A stretch of 64,000 bases of DNA from Caminibacter mediatlanticus TB-2 (GCF_005843985.1 NZ_CP040463.1:1228001-1292000), one strand, 5' to 3'. Positions 8,911 through 17,787 are shown, counted from the stretch's first letter. The notes: generated by a model not told the origin, from the sequence alone. Made by a program: numbers and translations.

Positions 8911-10172
8911 TTTTCCATTTCTTTTAATGCTTGGTATGCTATATCTTTTCTATATTTTTTACCATCAAAATGAACTCTATCTACAATTTTATACGCTTCA
9001 TCTCTTGCTTCTTTTACATTTTTTCCAAATCCAACACAAACTAAAACTCTACCACCAGTTGCATAAAGTTTATTATCAATTTTTTTAACACCAGCATACG
9101 CAATATAACCATTACAATCACTTAAATCATCAATTTTTATTTCAGCAGATTCACTACTACCGTATGGATAATTTTTTGATGCACATACAACACCAACTGC
9201 TGTAATTGGTTTTATTTTTACTTCAATTTTATCAAGATTTTTAGTAGCTGCATTATAAAACATATCATATAAACTACTATCAATTAAAGCCATAAGTTCT
9301 TCACACTCAGGGTCTCCAAATCTTACATTATATTCAAGCACATATGGTGCATTATCAACAATCATTAGTCCAATAAATAAAACTCCCTCAAACGGAGCAT
9401 TTTCTTTTTGCATACCTTTTAGAGTTGGCTTAATTATTCTTGTTTTTACTTTTTCATATAACTCTTCATTAACAAGTGGTGTTGGTGCATAAGCCCCCAT
9501 TCCACCTGTATTTGGCCCTTTATCTCCATCAAGTAATCTTTTATGGTCTTGTGCTGCTGGAAGCAATACAAAATCTTCTCCATCACATATTGCAAACATT
9601 GAAAGTTCATACCCATCTAAAAACTCTTCTACAATTACTCTTTTTCCAGCCTCACCAAAAGCTTTTCCACTTAGCATCTCTTCAACTGTTTTTTTTGCTT
9701 CATCACGACTTTCAGCAATAATAACTCCCTTTCCTGCACAAAGCCCATCAGCTTTTACTACAATTGGAGTTTTTTCCATTTTATCGATAAATTCAAAAGC
9801 TTCATCTTTATTTGAAGTTTCAATATATTTTGCTGTTGGAATATTATATTTTTTTAAGAAATTTTTCATATAAACTTTACTACCCTCTAATTTTGCTGCC
9901 TCTTTACTTGGACCAAAAATAGTTAAATTATGTTTTTTAAACACATCAACAATTCCATCTACTAAGGGTTGTTCTGGTCCTACAATAGTTAAATCAATTC
10001 CCTCTCTTTTAGCAAACTCAGCTAACTCTTCAAAATCTTTTATATCAATATTTGTTGCAAATTCCTCAGTTGCTCCATTTCCTGGTGCGTAATAAATTTT
10101 GGCTTCATCTTTTAAAAAATAACCTATACTATATTCTCTTCCACCACTTCCAACAATTAAAACTTTTTTCAT
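8907..10172 (-). CDS. purD: Phosphoribosylamine--glycine ligase (GARS)
   Basis: PurD joins glycine to phosphoribosylamine with ATP, the second step of purine synthesis. The 421-residue protein has the N-terminal [17 protein letters not shown] motif, the ATP-grasp core ([16 protein letters not shown] near 138-153, [26 protein letters not shown] near 204-229) and the metal-binding [10 protein letters not shown] (about 279-288), all standard for GARS. It overlaps the RDD-family gene by 4 bp and stands 26 bp after a DUF2628-like gene. Confidence 0.97.
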   Translation of the reverse strand: MKKVLIVGSGGREYSIGYFLKDEAKIYYAPGNGATEEFATNIDIKDFEELAEFAKREGIDLTIVGPEQPLVDGIVDVFKKHNLTIFGPSKEAAKLEGSKVYMKNFLKKYNIPTAKYIETSNKDEAFEFIDKMEKTPIVVKADGLCAGKGVIIAESRDEAKKTVEEMLSGKAFGEAGKRVIVEEFLDGYELSMFAICDGEDFVLLPAAQDHKRLLDGDKGPNTGGMGAYAPTPLVNEELYEKVKTRIIKPTLKGMQKENAPFEGVLFIGLMIVDNAPYVLEYNVRFGDPECEELMALIDSSLYDMFYNAATKNLDKIEVKIKPITAVGVVCASKNYPYGSSESAEIKIDDLSDCNGYIAYAGVKKIDNKLYATGGRVLVCVGFGKNVKEARDEAYKIVDRVHFDGKKYRKDIAYQALKEMEN

Positions 10173-10198
10173 TTCAAGCCTTTTTTAATGAAATTATA

Positions 10199-10690
10199 TC
10201 AACTTCTAAGTGAAACTCCCGTAATCAAAGCATAAATCCAAGGCCAAATTAAGACTACTATAAAAATAACAGCTATAACAACAGGTAATAACTTTGGCTT
10301 AGCTCTTTTTTTCATACAATCAATATCAGTATTATATTCTCCACAATAATCAATATCTCGACTAAATTTATTTAAGTATAAGAAATAGTAACAAAAACCA
10401 CTTAAAAAAGAGTTAATAATAAAAATTACTCCTAAAACTAATAAAGGGTGGAATTTTAAATAGACTAATATATATCCAAACAACAAAGAAATAAGCAAAA
10501 CTGCAATAGCTTCAATACTCATTCTTCTATATAAAAGATAAAACCAACCAAACAAAAACCCCCATAAATTAAATTTTGGTTTACATTTTCCAAGTCCATC
10601 ATCTTGCATAATCTCTTCAAAATTTTTTTTATCTTTATCAGTTAAATTATAATAACTTTCATTTAAAATTTTTAAAAACTTCTCCCTCAT
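10199..10690 (-). CDS. DUF2628-like small membrane protein
   Basis: A 163-residue membrane protein resembling DUF2628: a soluble helical N-terminus (about 1-37), then KFNLWGFLFGWFYLLYRRM, the aromatic-rich motif of that family, followed by three or four transmembrane helices (about 58-76, 82-105, 136-158). Between the third and fourth helices is a short segment with two cysteines (DIDYCGEYNTDIDC). Function is unknown. The gene overlaps the upstream 60-residue membrane protein by 4 bp, so the two are likely made together. Confidence 0.7.
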   Translation of the reverse strand: MREKFLKILNESYYNLTDKDKKNFEEIMQDDGLGKCKPKFNLWGFLFGWFYLLYRRMSIEAIAVLLISLLFGYILVYLKFHPLLVLGVIFIINSFLSGFCYYFLYLNKFSRDIDYCGEYNTDIDCMKKRAKPKLLPVVIAVIFIVVLIWPWIYALITGVSLRS

Positions 10691-10869
10691 CTATTACCTT
10701 TTATAAAATTTTTATAATAATCCCAAATCGCTAATAATAAACTCCCAACAATTGGTGAAAGAATAATAGAAATCCCAAAAAAAATCCAAGGATTATGCCC
10801 AAGTCTATATGCAAAATATCCAACTACACTTGCTAAAATCACTAAATTTATAATAAGCATTATACTCAT
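10687..10869 (-). CDS. Small two-helix membrane protein
   Basis: A 60-residue protein with two hydrophobic helices: residues 4-22 (MLIINLVILASVVGYFAYR) and about 29-51 (FFGISIILSPIVGSLLLAI), joined by a short polar turn (LGHNPW). It ends in a basic tail (FIKGNR). I do not recognise a family. It is the first gene of the minus-strand run that includes purD and lptD and overlaps the DUF2628-like gene by 4 bp. A TATAAT stands about 20 bp upstream, which supports real expression. Confidence 0.6.
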   Translation of the reverse strand: MSIMLIINLVILASVVGYFAYRLGHNPWIFFGISIILSPIVGSLLLAIWDYYKNFIKGNR

Positions 10870-10889
10870 GTAAGACCTTTTTAGTTAAA

Positions 10890-10895
10890 ATTATA
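10890..10895 (-). promoter_or_regulatory. -10 box for the 10869-to-1 minus-strand run
   Basis: The minus strand reads TATAAT here, about 20 bp upstream of the ATG at 10869 and followed by an AAAAAGG Shine-Dalgarno. No clear -35 was seen. It shares the 44-bp gap with the start of the plus-strand gene at 10914, so transcription appears divergent. Confidence 0.5.
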
Positions 10896-10913
10896 TTTAA
10901 AAAAAGGCTTAAA

Positions 10914-11900
10914 ATGAAAATAAAAGTGCCTAAAAGTTTTGATTTAAATGTTAAAAATTCTGAGAGTGTTGGAAGAATTGCGAAATCTTCTCAAAATGGA
11001 GGCGTTTTTGCAGCTTTAATGATACCAAGACATAAACCAATCTATGATAAACTCCATTTAGCATATAATTTAAAAAGAGCAAATGAAGAAAATTTTAAAC
11101 TTTTCGTAGCAATTGAAGGAATACACGAAGGAAAACTTTCAGAGATATCTATTTTAAAAAATAAAGGTGCAAGTGCAATTTATATTAATTCTGATGAAGA
11201 CATGACATTAATTAAAAGAGTTTTAGAGTATGCTGAGTTTTTGGATATTCCTGTGTTTATAAATTGTAATAATAAATCTTTAAGTATTGGTGTCATGAAT
11301 GATAGTGAAATAGCTTACTTACTTGGAATTAGTGGAATACCAAATTATGCTGAGAGTGTTGAAGTTGCTAAAATGGTAGAAATGATAAAACATTTTAATG
11401 CAAAAGTTATTTTTCAATCAATAACAACAAAAGAATCGATTGAAATTCTAAAAAACAAACCTAAAAATGCCTACGTAGATGTATGTATTGATAATTTATA
11501 TTTTAATGATGAAATGTTAAAAGAGTTTAATTCTCTTTATAAAACGTACCCTCCTCTAAGAAGTGAAGAAGATAAAAATGCCCTGCTTAAAGCTTGTGAA
11601 GAAGGTATAGTAGATTTTATCTCTTCAAACCACATTGCAACTTCGCAAAAAGATATCCCTTTTGAAGAAGCAGAATATGGAATTTCTAAACTTGATATTT
11701 TTACACAACTTGCCTATTCTCTTCCTTTAAAACCTGAAATAATTACTAAACTAATCTCGAATAATCCAGCCAAATTATTTAATATAAAAATTAATGAATT
11801 TATTGAAATAGAATTTGGTGAATTTGAAGTTGATTTGTCTTCTTTTGCCTCAAAAGGTAAAAACTGCCCTTATAAAAAACTTCGTGCAAAAATAGTTTAG
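10914..11900 (+). CDS. Degenerate dihydroorotase-like protein (probable pseudoenzyme)
   Basis: A 328-residue amidohydrolase-fold protein related to dihydroorotase. The C-terminal half is clear: YPPLRSEEDKNALLKA and DFISSNHIATSQKD correspond to PPLR-E-D and the DHAPH region. The metal ligands are damaged. The DLHVH motif appears as DLNVK (residues 10-14), and the Asp of TDHAPH is Asn in SSNHIA. It also lacks the N-terminal beta sandwich, starting almost at the barrel. Non-catalytic dihydroorotase-like subunits that support aspartate carbamoyltransferase are known in other bacteria; a similar role is inferred. No pyrB is in view. Confidence 0.7.
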   Translation: MKIKVPKSFDLNVKNSESVGRIAKSSQNGGVFAALMIPRHKPIYDKLHLAYNLKRANEENFKLFVAIEGIHEGKLSEISILKNKGASAIYINSDEDMTLIKRVLEYAEFLDIPVFINCNNKSLSIGVMNDSEIAYLLGISGIPNYAESVEVAKMVEMIKHFNAKVIFQSITTKESIEILKNKPKNAYVDVCIDNLYFNDEMLKEFNSLYKTYPPLRSEEDKNALLKACEEGIVDFISSNHIATSQKDIPFEEAEYGISKLDIFTQLAYSLPLKPEIITKLISNNPAKLFNIKINEFIEIEFGEFEVDLSSFASKGKNCPYKKLRAKIV

Positions 11901-11955
11901 TTACCTTATATCAACTTTCTTTCTATACCTATTTTACTTTTTATTAATTTTATGT

Positions 11956-11961
11956 TATAAT
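11956..11961 (+). promoter_or_regulatory. -10 box for the amrS gene
   Basis: TATAAT lies 23 bp before the ATG at 11985, with a strong AAGGAGGGG Shine-Dalgarno between them. No clear -35 was found, which is common in this phylum. Confidence 0.55.
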
Positions 11962-11984
11962 TAATAAAGAATTAAGGAGGGGAT

Positions 11985-12986
11985 ATGATATATTACGAAC
12001 CACTTGAAAATGGAAAAATTAAATGTTTGCTTTGTAGACATCATTGCACATTAAAAGAGGGTCAAGTTGGTATTTGTGGGGTGAATATGAACAAAAATGG
12101 AGAACTTGTAAACCTTGTTTATGGTCACCCTTCAAGTATCAATATAGACCCAATAGAAAAAAAACCTCTATTTCATTTTTTACCAGGAAGTGATGTTTTA
12201 TCATTTGGAACAGTAGGATGTAATTTTAAATGTCCATTTTGTCAAAATTGGCAAATTGCACATTCAAATAAAGTAAACGATAATATATATGTTTCACCTG
12301 AGGAGATGGTAAATTTAGCTTTGCAATATAACTGCAAATCAATAGCTTATACATATAACGAACCAAGTATATTTTATCCTTATGCAAGAGATGTAGGAAT
12401 TTTAGCAAAAGAAGTAGGATTAAAAAATGTTTTTGTAACAAACGGATTTGAAAGTATCTATGAAATAGAAGATATGAAAAATTGGGTTGATGCTTGTAAT
12501 GTTGATTTAAAAAGTTTTAAAAGCGAATATTACAAAAAAGTATTAAAAGGAAATTTAGAAGATGTATTAGATACAATAAAAAGATTAAAAAAAGCTAATA
12601 TTTGGCAAGAAATAACAACACTCATAGTCCCAGGAGATAATGATAGCGAAGAAGAATTAACTAAAATTGCTGAATTTATTGCAAGTGTAGGAGTAGAAAT
12701 TCCTTGGCATATTACAAGATTTCATCCAGATTACAAAGTCACTGATAAAAACCCAACTCCTATTGAAACTATGCTAAAAGCTTATAAAATAGGAAAAAAA
12801 GCTGGACTTAAATATGTATATCTTGGAAATGTAGCTATGCCTGTAATTACATATTGTCCTAAATGTAATGAAGAATTAATTATAAGAAGTATTTATAGAG
12901 TTGAGAAAAATATTTTAGAGATTGATGAAAATGGTAATGGATTTTGCCCAAAATGCAGAGAAAAAATTGAAGGAGTATGGAAATGA
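11985..12986 (+). CDS. amrS: AmmeMemoRadiSam system radical SAM enzyme
   Basis: A 333-residue radical S-adenosylmethionine protein of the AmmeMemoRadiSam system. N-terminal cysteines (CLLCRHHCTLKEGQVGICG, about 15-33) precede the iron-sulfur motif CNFKCPFCQNW (CxxxCxxC, about 72-82). The C-terminus has two CPKC pairs that may hold zinc (about 290-330). The real substrate of this system is not established. It overlaps the MEMO-family gene by 10 bp, the usual partner. A third partner, the AMMECR1-domain protein, is not in the window. Confidence 0.93.
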   Translation: MIYYEPLENGKIKCLLCRHHCTLKEGQVGICGVNMNKNGELVNLVYGHPSSINIDPIEKKPLFHFLPGSDVLSFGTVGCNFKCPFCQNWQIAHSNKVNDNIYVSPEEMVNLALQYNCKSIAYTYNEPSIFYPYARDVGILAKEVGLKNVFVTNGFESIYEIEDMKNWVDACNVDLKSFKSEYYKKVLKGNLEDVLDTIKRLKKANIWQEITTLIVPGDNDSEEELTKIAEFIASVGVEIPWHITRFHPDYKVTDKNPTPIETMLKAYKIGKKAGLKYVYLGNVAMPVITYCPKCNEELIIRSIYRVEKNILEIDENGNGFCPKCREKIEGVWK

Positions 12987-13774
12987 GAAAAGCAGTAGTT
13001 AAAGAATGGTATGGGGGAAGTTGCGAGGCAGTTGAGAGTTATATTCAAAGATTTAATCAAATAATTGATGAAAATGTTGATGAAATTAAAGCAAAAGAAG
13101 TTTTTTCACTAAAACCAAAAGCTTTAATTGTTCCACACGCAGGATGGATGTACAGTGGATTTACTGCAAATTTTGCTTATAGAATTGCAAGTAATACAAA
13201 TCCAAAAAGAGTAGTAGTAATAGGACCATCTCATAGATTTCCTATTAAAGGAATATCAACAACTCTTGAAGATGTATACGAAACTCCTTGTGGATTATTA
13301 CCAATAGACATAGAATTTGCAAAAGAGTTAATTAAAAATTTTGATGTTCAAAACCTTGAAATGGTTCATCAAGAACACTCAACAGAAGTTCAAATGCCTT
13401 TTATTTATCATTATTTTGGAAAAATCCCAGTAGTTGAATTAATTTATGGAGATTACGCTCCTGAAAAATTAAAAGAAATTATTAAATATGCAATAGAAAA
13501 TAATTCATTAGTTGTAATTTCAAGTGATTTGAGTCACTATTATGATTTAAAAACAGCAAATGCACTTGATTATAATTGTCTTGAAGCAGTTCAAAATTTA
13601 GACCTAAGACCTTTATCTAAATGTGAAGCTTGTGGTAAAATAGGAATTACAGGAATGATTTTAGCAGCAATAGAACTTGGTCTAACACCATTTATAGTAG
13701 ATTATCGAACAAGTGCAGATGTAAGCGGAGATGAGAGTCAAGTAGTTGGATATATGAGTGCTGTTTTTATTTAG
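12977..13774 (+). CDS. amrB: AmmeMemoRadiSam system protein B (MEMO-like)
   Basis: A 265-residue MEMO-family protein, related to extradiol dioxygenases by fold. Typical features are KALIVPHAGWMYSGFTANFAYR (about 48-69), VVIGPSHRF (about 79-87), EHSTEVQMPFI (about 136-146) and VVISSDLSHYYDL (about 180-192), which hold the His, Asp and Cys residues conserved in MEMO. The gene is coupled to amrS by overlap. Function is unresolved in bacteria; joint action with AmrS is inferred from co-occurrence. Confidence 0.93.
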   Translation: MEMRKAVVKEWYGGSCEAVESYIQRFNQIIDENVDEIKAKEVFSLKPKALIVPHAGWMYSGFTANFAYRIASNTNPKRVVVIGPSHRFPIKGISTTLEDVYETPCGLLPIDIEFAKELIKNFDVQNLEMVHQEHSTEVQMPFIYHYFGKIPVVELIYGDYAPEKLKEIIKYAIENNSLVVISSDLSHYYDLKTANALDYNCLEAVQNLDLRPLSKCEACGKIGITGMILAAIELGLTPFIVDYRTSADVSGDESQVVGYMSAVFI

Positions 13775-13786
13775 TTATTTTTTTGT

Positions 13787-13792
13787 TATAAT
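13787..13792 (+). promoter_or_regulatory. -10 box before the 19-residue basic peptide
   Basis: TATAAT 13 bp after the amrB stop and 39 bp before the ATG at 13832. It would drive the small ORF or a short RNA ending near the hairpin at 13868-13898. No convincing -35. Confidence 0.45.
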
Positions 13793-13831
13793 TTCGTACA
13801 TTTTCTCCTAAAAAAATAAAGGAGGTGTTGT

Positions 13832-13891
13832 ATGCCAAGAGGTAAATTTAGATTAAAAAGAAAAAGAAGAAGAGTTTTATATTCAAAATAA
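13832..13891 (+). CDS. Candidate 19-residue arginine/lysine-rich peptide
   Basis: The reading frame encodes MPRGKFRLKRKRRRVLYSK, in which 10 of 19 residues are Arg or Lys. It has an ideal Shine-Dalgarno, AAAGGAGGTG at 13817-13827, 4 nt from the ATG, and its own TATAAT upstream. The composition is like an RNA-binding ribosomal tail such as L34 or L36, but it matches no ribosomal protein I know. The 3' end of the frame overlaps a hairpin that can end transcription on the opposite strand, and an A/G-rich terminator tract would produce Lys/Arg codons by chance, so this remains a candidate. Confidence 0.45.
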   Translation: MPRGKFRLKRKRRRVLYSK

Positions 13892-13898
13892 CTCTTCT
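13868..13898. terminator. Bidirectional intrinsic terminator between convergent genes
   Basis: AGAAGAGTT (13868-13876) pairs with AACTCTTCT (13890-13898), a perfect 9-bp stem with a 13-nt loop. On the minus strand it is followed by a T-rich run (reading CTTTTTCTTTTT), a good intrinsic terminator for the gene at 13897-14289. On the plus strand the trailing sequence is less T-rich. Confidence 0.6.
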
Positions 13899-14289
13899 AA
13901 ATCTCTTTTATTATTCTACTTGCTAAACTTAAATCAATATCTCCTCTTGATTTTAATTTTTTCATAATTTCGCCAATATTTTTACTGCCAATTTCATCAA
14001 TAATTTCTAAAATAACTTTTTTAGTATCTTCTTCATTTAACATTTTAGGTAAAAACTCTTCATAAACTGCTAATTCTTTTTTTGCTTCTTCCATTCCAGC
14101 TTCAATTGATTCTTTTGCCATTTTTGAAAGTTTTTTTGCTGCTTCAATTATATGCTTTTCGCTTACTTCTTCATTGTTCTCTTTTGCTATTTTTTGTGCA
14201 GTATCAACAAGCATCATTAATGCATTTGCTTTAACTTTATCCTCTTTTTTTGCTTTCATCATCATTTTTTTAAGTTCAATTATTGTCAT
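13897..14289 (-). CDS. GatB/YqeY-domain protein
   Basis: A 130-residue YqeY-like protein, shorter than the usual about 148. It has the helical N-terminal part (MTIIELKKMMMKAKKEDKVKANALMMLVD) and the C-terminal tail domain (YEEFLPKMLNEEDTKKVILEII...GEIMKKLKSRGDIDLSLASRIIKEI) that resembles the tRNA-binding tail of GatB. The exact role of stand-alone members is unclear. It lies 18 bp after mnmE on the same strand, and its stop falls inside the terminator hairpin. Confidence 0.9.
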   Translation of the reverse strand: MTIIELKKMMMKAKKEDKVKANALMMLVDTAQKIAKENNEEVSEKHIIEAAKKLSKMAKESIEAGMEEAKKELAVYEEFLPKMLNEEDTKKVILEIIDEIGSKNIGEIMKKLKSRGDIDLSLASRIIKEI

Positions 14290-14307
14290 TTTTACTCCTT
14301 TTTCTTT

Positions 14308-15639
14308 TTATTTTCCAACACAAAAACTACTAAACATCTTATCAAGCATCTCATCATATTCAAATGGTTTTGTAATTTCACTTATAAATCTAATTGCATC
14401 TTGAATATGATAACTAAATAATTCAAGTTCGCCTGTTTTTAAAAACTCTTTTGCTTCATAAATTGAATTTAAAGCTTTTTGAACTGCACTTATTTGACGA
14501 GTAGATATTAAAATATGTTCATCTTCACTACTAAATGAATCTAAAATTTCTTTTAATTTTTCTATTAATGGAGTTATGTCTTCTTTTGCAGAAATTTTAA
14601 CTATTTTAAAATTTTTAAAATAATTTAAATTGATTTTTATTCCTTTATCAACTTTATTGATTACTATAATTACATTTTTATCTAAATTCTTAATTAAATC
14701 TAAAATCTCTTCATCTTCTTTATTAAATTCACTTGCATCAAATACAGCTAAAACAATATCCGCTTTTTTTATAGACTCTTTACTCCTCTCAACTCCAATT
14801 TTTTCAATCTCATCTTTTGCAGCTCTAATTCCTGCGGTATCAATAATTCTAATTAAGTGTGAACCTATTTGAATATCTTCTTCAATTGTATCTCTTGTAG
14901 TCCCTGCTATATCACTTACAATTGCTCTTTGTTTATTTAAAAGTTTATTTAAAATTGAACTCTTACCAACATTTGGCTTTCCAACAATAGCAACTTTATA
15001 GCCACTTAATATTCCTTCTCTTCTTTTTGAAGCTTCAAGAGTTTTTTTAAGTAATGCTTCTATATTTTTTAATCTTTCTTCAATATCTTTTCCTAAACTC
15101 TCAGGTAAATCTTCTTCTGCATAATCTATAAAAACCTCATTATAAGCCATTATTTCAATTAATTTTTCTCTAACTTCCTCTACAAACTTAGATAACTCTC
15201 CTTCAAGCTGTCTACTTAAAAGTTTTGCGCCTTCGCGCGAGCGAGTTTCAATAAGTTTTGCAATTGCCTCAGCCTGAGAAGCATCAATTTTTCCATTTAA
15301 TAGTGCTCTTTTTGTAAATTCTCCTGGATTTGCTAATCTACAATTATGTTTTAAAACTTCTTCTAAAATAAATTTGCTTACAACTACTCCTCCATGACAC
15401 TGAAACTCAACAATATCTTCTCCTGTAAATGAATTTGGAGCTTTAAAATAGATAACTAATGCAATATCAACTAATTCATCATTAGAATCATAAACTTTAC
15501 ATAACTTTGCAACGCGAGGAGGAAAATCATCTTTTTTTGTAAGTTTTTTTGCGATTTCTAAGGCATTATCTCCACTAACTCTTACAATAGAAATAGCACC
15601 AACACCATTAGGTGTTGCTATTGCTGCTATCGTTTCCAT
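14308..15639 (-). CDS. mnmE: tRNA modification GTPase MnmE
   Basis: MnmE works with MnmG to install the cmnm5 group on U34 of certain tRNAs. The 443-residue protein has the N-terminal tetrahydrofolate-binding domain (METIAAIATPNGVGAISIVR), a helical domain, an inserted G domain with GKPNVGKSSIL, the DTAG motif (IIDTAGIR) and NKVD, and the C-terminal FCVGK whose Cys is typical of the family. I chose the ATG at 15639 because GGAG sits 6 nt upstream; a TTG four codons earlier is in frame. It overlaps the end of jag by 32 bp. Confidence 0.96.
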   Translation of the reverse strand: METIAAIATPNGVGAISIVRVSGDNALEIAKKLTKKDDFPPRVAKLCKVYDSNDELVDIALVIYFKAPNSFTGEDIVEFQCHGGVVVSKFILEEVLKHNCRLANPGEFTKRALLNGKIDASQAEAIAKLIETRSREGAKLLSRQLEGELSKFVEEVREKLIEIMAYNEVFIDYAEEDLPESLGKDIEERLKNIEALLKKTLEASKRREGILSGYKVAIVGKPNVGKSSILNKLLNKQRAIVSDIAGTTRDTIEEDIQIGSHLIRIIDTAGIRAAKDEIEKIGVERSKESIKKADIVLAVFDASEFNKEDEEILDLIKNLDKNVIIVINKVDKGIKINLNYFKNFKIVKISAKEDITPLIEKLKEILDSFSSEDEHILISTRQISAVQKALNSIYEAKEFLKTGELELFSYHIQDAIRFISEITKPFEYDEMLDKMFSSFCVGK

Positions 15640-16258
15640 GTCTATCTCCAACTATTACATACTTTTCACCATTTTTTTCTCTAATAGCAACATATTTCTC
15701 AGGAAATGCTTCTCTTAATATTTCTAATGCTAAAAAAGATAATATTCCATCAAAAGGTCTTGTTTTTCCAAAACCTCTTTGTTTAACTTTTTCTATAAAA
15801 GGTTCTAAATAGTTTCTTAGCATTTCCTCTTGTTTTTTTAAAAATTCAGCAATTTCAAGTCTTACTTTAAAACCATATTTCTGATTTATATAATGATAAA
15901 TCATATAATTTAATGCATTATATCTAAATCCTTCTTTTCCAATTAAAAGTGCTGCATCTTCACCATCAAGTTTTATAAATATTGTTTCATTATCATATTT
16001 TTTAACTTCAATTGTATCTATTTTAAAACAACTTTTTTTAAATAATCTCTCTAAACCTTCTTTAATTTCATCTATTACATCTTCAATCTCTCTCTCAATC
16101 ATTTCATCAACTTCTATAATAGCAGGTTTAGAAAAAAGTCCAAAAATCCCTTTACTTGGATGTTGAATAATTTTTGCATTTAATTCAGCCACACTACAAT
16201 TAAGTTTTTTAGCTGCAATTGTATATGCTTCTTCTAAGGTTTTAGCCTCAATTTTCAT
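15608..16258 (-). CDS. jag: Jag/KhpB-family RNA-binding protein
   Basis: A 216-residue protein with the three-part layout of Jag: a Jag-N domain (KIEAKTLEEAYTIAAKKLNC, about 1-55, ending GIFGLFSKPA), a KH domain (IFIKLDGEDAALLIGKEGFRYNALNYMI, about 95-130) and an R3H-like C-terminus (KQRGFGKTRPFDGILSFLALEIL). It binds RNA and often follows yidC, as here, where the start overlaps the yidC stop by 4 bp. Confidence 0.92.
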   Translation of the reverse strand: MKIEAKTLEEAYTIAAKKLNCSVAELNAKIIQHPSKGIFGLFSKPAIIEVDEMIEREIEDVIDEIKEGLERLFKKSCFKIDTIEVKKYDNETIFIKLDGEDAALLIGKEGFRYNALNYMIYHYINQKYGFKVRLEIAEFLKKQEEMLRNYLEPFIEKVKQRGFGKTRPFDGILSFLALEILREAFPEKYVAIREKNGEKYVIVGDRHGNDSSNSNT

Positions 16259-17787
16259 TTTTTAGCCTTAGCTATTAGCTTTTTGCTTTCCATTATTTTA
16301 TTAATTAACACTTGTTGAAGAATTGATAAAATATTATTAACTGTCCAATATAAAACTAAACCTGCTGGGAATGTTGCCATCATTATGGTAAATACAACTG
16401 GTAGGAATTTAAATATTTTCTCTTGCATAGGGTCTTGAAAATTTGTTGGTGTTAATTTTTGATGAATATACATAGTAATACCCATAAGTACTGGTAAAAT
16501 AAAATATGGGTCCATTTCACTTAAATCTTTAATCCATAAAAAGTGAGCACCTTTAAGCTCAATTGAATATAAAAGTAATTTATAAATTCCATAAAAAATT
16601 GGTATTTGAAGTAAAAGAGGCAAACATCCACCAAGTGGATTTGCTCCATGCTCCTTATATAATTTCATCATATGCATTTGTAATTTTTGTGGGTCTTTTT
16701 TATATCTCTCTTGAATTTCTTTCATTTTAGGAGCAAGTTCTTTAAGTTTATACATACTCACCATTCCCTTAAATGTAAGAGGGAATAATACGATTCTAAC
16801 CAAAATAACAAGTAAAATAATAGCAATCCCCCAATTATGAGAGATTTTATAAAGAAAATCAAGCAGTAAAAATAAGTTTCTTGCAAAAAATGTACCTACG
16901 CCATATTGAACAACATCTACAAGTTCTGGGTCAATACTTTTTAATACATCAACATATTTTGGTCCAATATATCCTATTAATTTTAAATCTTTATTATCTT
17001 TTATAAAAAGTACAGGATTTTTTTCTTCATCAGGAATAACAACAGCATTTAAAGGATTTTTACTAAAAAATAAAGTTGTATAATATCTATCAAATCCTGC
17101 AACTATAATTGCATTATTAATTGTTTTTGCAGTAGCATCTCCATCTTTGATTATATCAAGAGTACCATCTGCTTTTTTAATTAATGCACCATGAATTGTT
17201 AATTGGTCTATTGCAACATTTGGTCTATAACCAGGAGATATAAAATAATTTACATTTTTATTTAATGTAACCTCAACATCATACCTTCCATTTGGATAAA
17301 AAGTAACAATTTTTTTAAGAATAACTTTACCTAAATTTTGTGTAATAATAATTTTTTGAGGTTTATTATTAAGTTTAATTAATTTTTTATCTACTTCTAC
17401 TTTTGTATTAAATGCTTTTTTATTAAGCTCATTATCCTCAAATCTAATTTCAAGAGGCTTTGGAAGTTTTGAAGGGATAAGTTCTAAATGTTGACCTTTT
17501 TCAGTATTAAATTTATTTTGTTTTAATATAAAACTACTAATTCTTCCAAGAGAATCTATTTTAACTTCGTAATTTTTAGCTTCAATTTTTGCTACTACAT
17601 CAATTTTTAAATTACTTCTTTCTTTTTTTACTTTTTTATTTTCTTGTGTTGTAACTTTTGTTATATTATTTTCTTTTACGCCTTGTTTAATTTGAGGCTG
17701 TAAAACAAAATAATCATATGCAAAAAAGAATACAAATGAAATTACAGTAGCTAAAATTATTCTTCTTAAATTATTATTTTCCATCAT
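16255..17787 (-). CDS. yidC: Membrane protein insertase YidC
   Basis: YidC inserts proteins into the inner membrane with or without Sec. The 510-residue protein has an N-terminal membrane helix (IILATVISFVFFFAYDYFVL), a periplasmic beta domain (about 50-310) and the conserved C-terminal five-helix core (NWGIAIILLVILVRIVLFPLTFKG, whose Arg faces the hydrophilic groove, then NPLGGCLPLLLQIPIFYGIYKLL and MATFPAGLVLYWTVNNIL). It overlaps yidD by 14 bp within the standard rpmH-rnpA-yidD-yidC block. Confidence 0.97.
   Translation of the reverse strand: MMENNNLRRIILATVISFVFFFAYDYFVLQPQIKQGVKENNITKVTTQENKKVKKERSNLKIDVVAKIEAKNYEVKIDSLGRISSFILKQNKFNTEKGQHLELIPSKLPKPLEIRFEDNELNKKAFNTKVEVDKKLIKLNNKPQKIIITQNLGKVILKKIVTFYPNGRYDVEVTLNKNVNYFISPGYRPNVAIDQLTIHGALIKKADGTLDIIKDGDATAKTINNAIIVAGFDRYYTTLFFSKNPLNAVVIPDEEKNPVLFIKDNKDLKLIGYIGPKYVDVLKSIDPELVDVVQYGVGTFFARNLFLLLDFLYKISHNWGIAIILLVILVRIVLFPLTFKGMVSMYKLKELAPKMKEIQERYKKDPQKLQMHMMKLYKEHGANPLGGCLPLLLQIPIFYGIYKLLLYSIELKGAHFLWIKDLSEMDPYFILPVLMGITMYIHQKLTPTNFQDPMQEKIFKFLPVVFTIMMATFPAGLVLYWTVNNILSILQQVLINKIMESKKLIAKAKK

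Noticed and set aside
9476-9721. Long plus-strand frame rich in Leu and His inside purD
   Set aside because: It is antisense to conserved PurD motifs and has the composition of a reverse-frame shadow; no Shine-Dalgarno.
12226-12441. Minus-strand frame inside amrS
   Set aside because: Shadow of the radical SAM cluster motif; no start signal.
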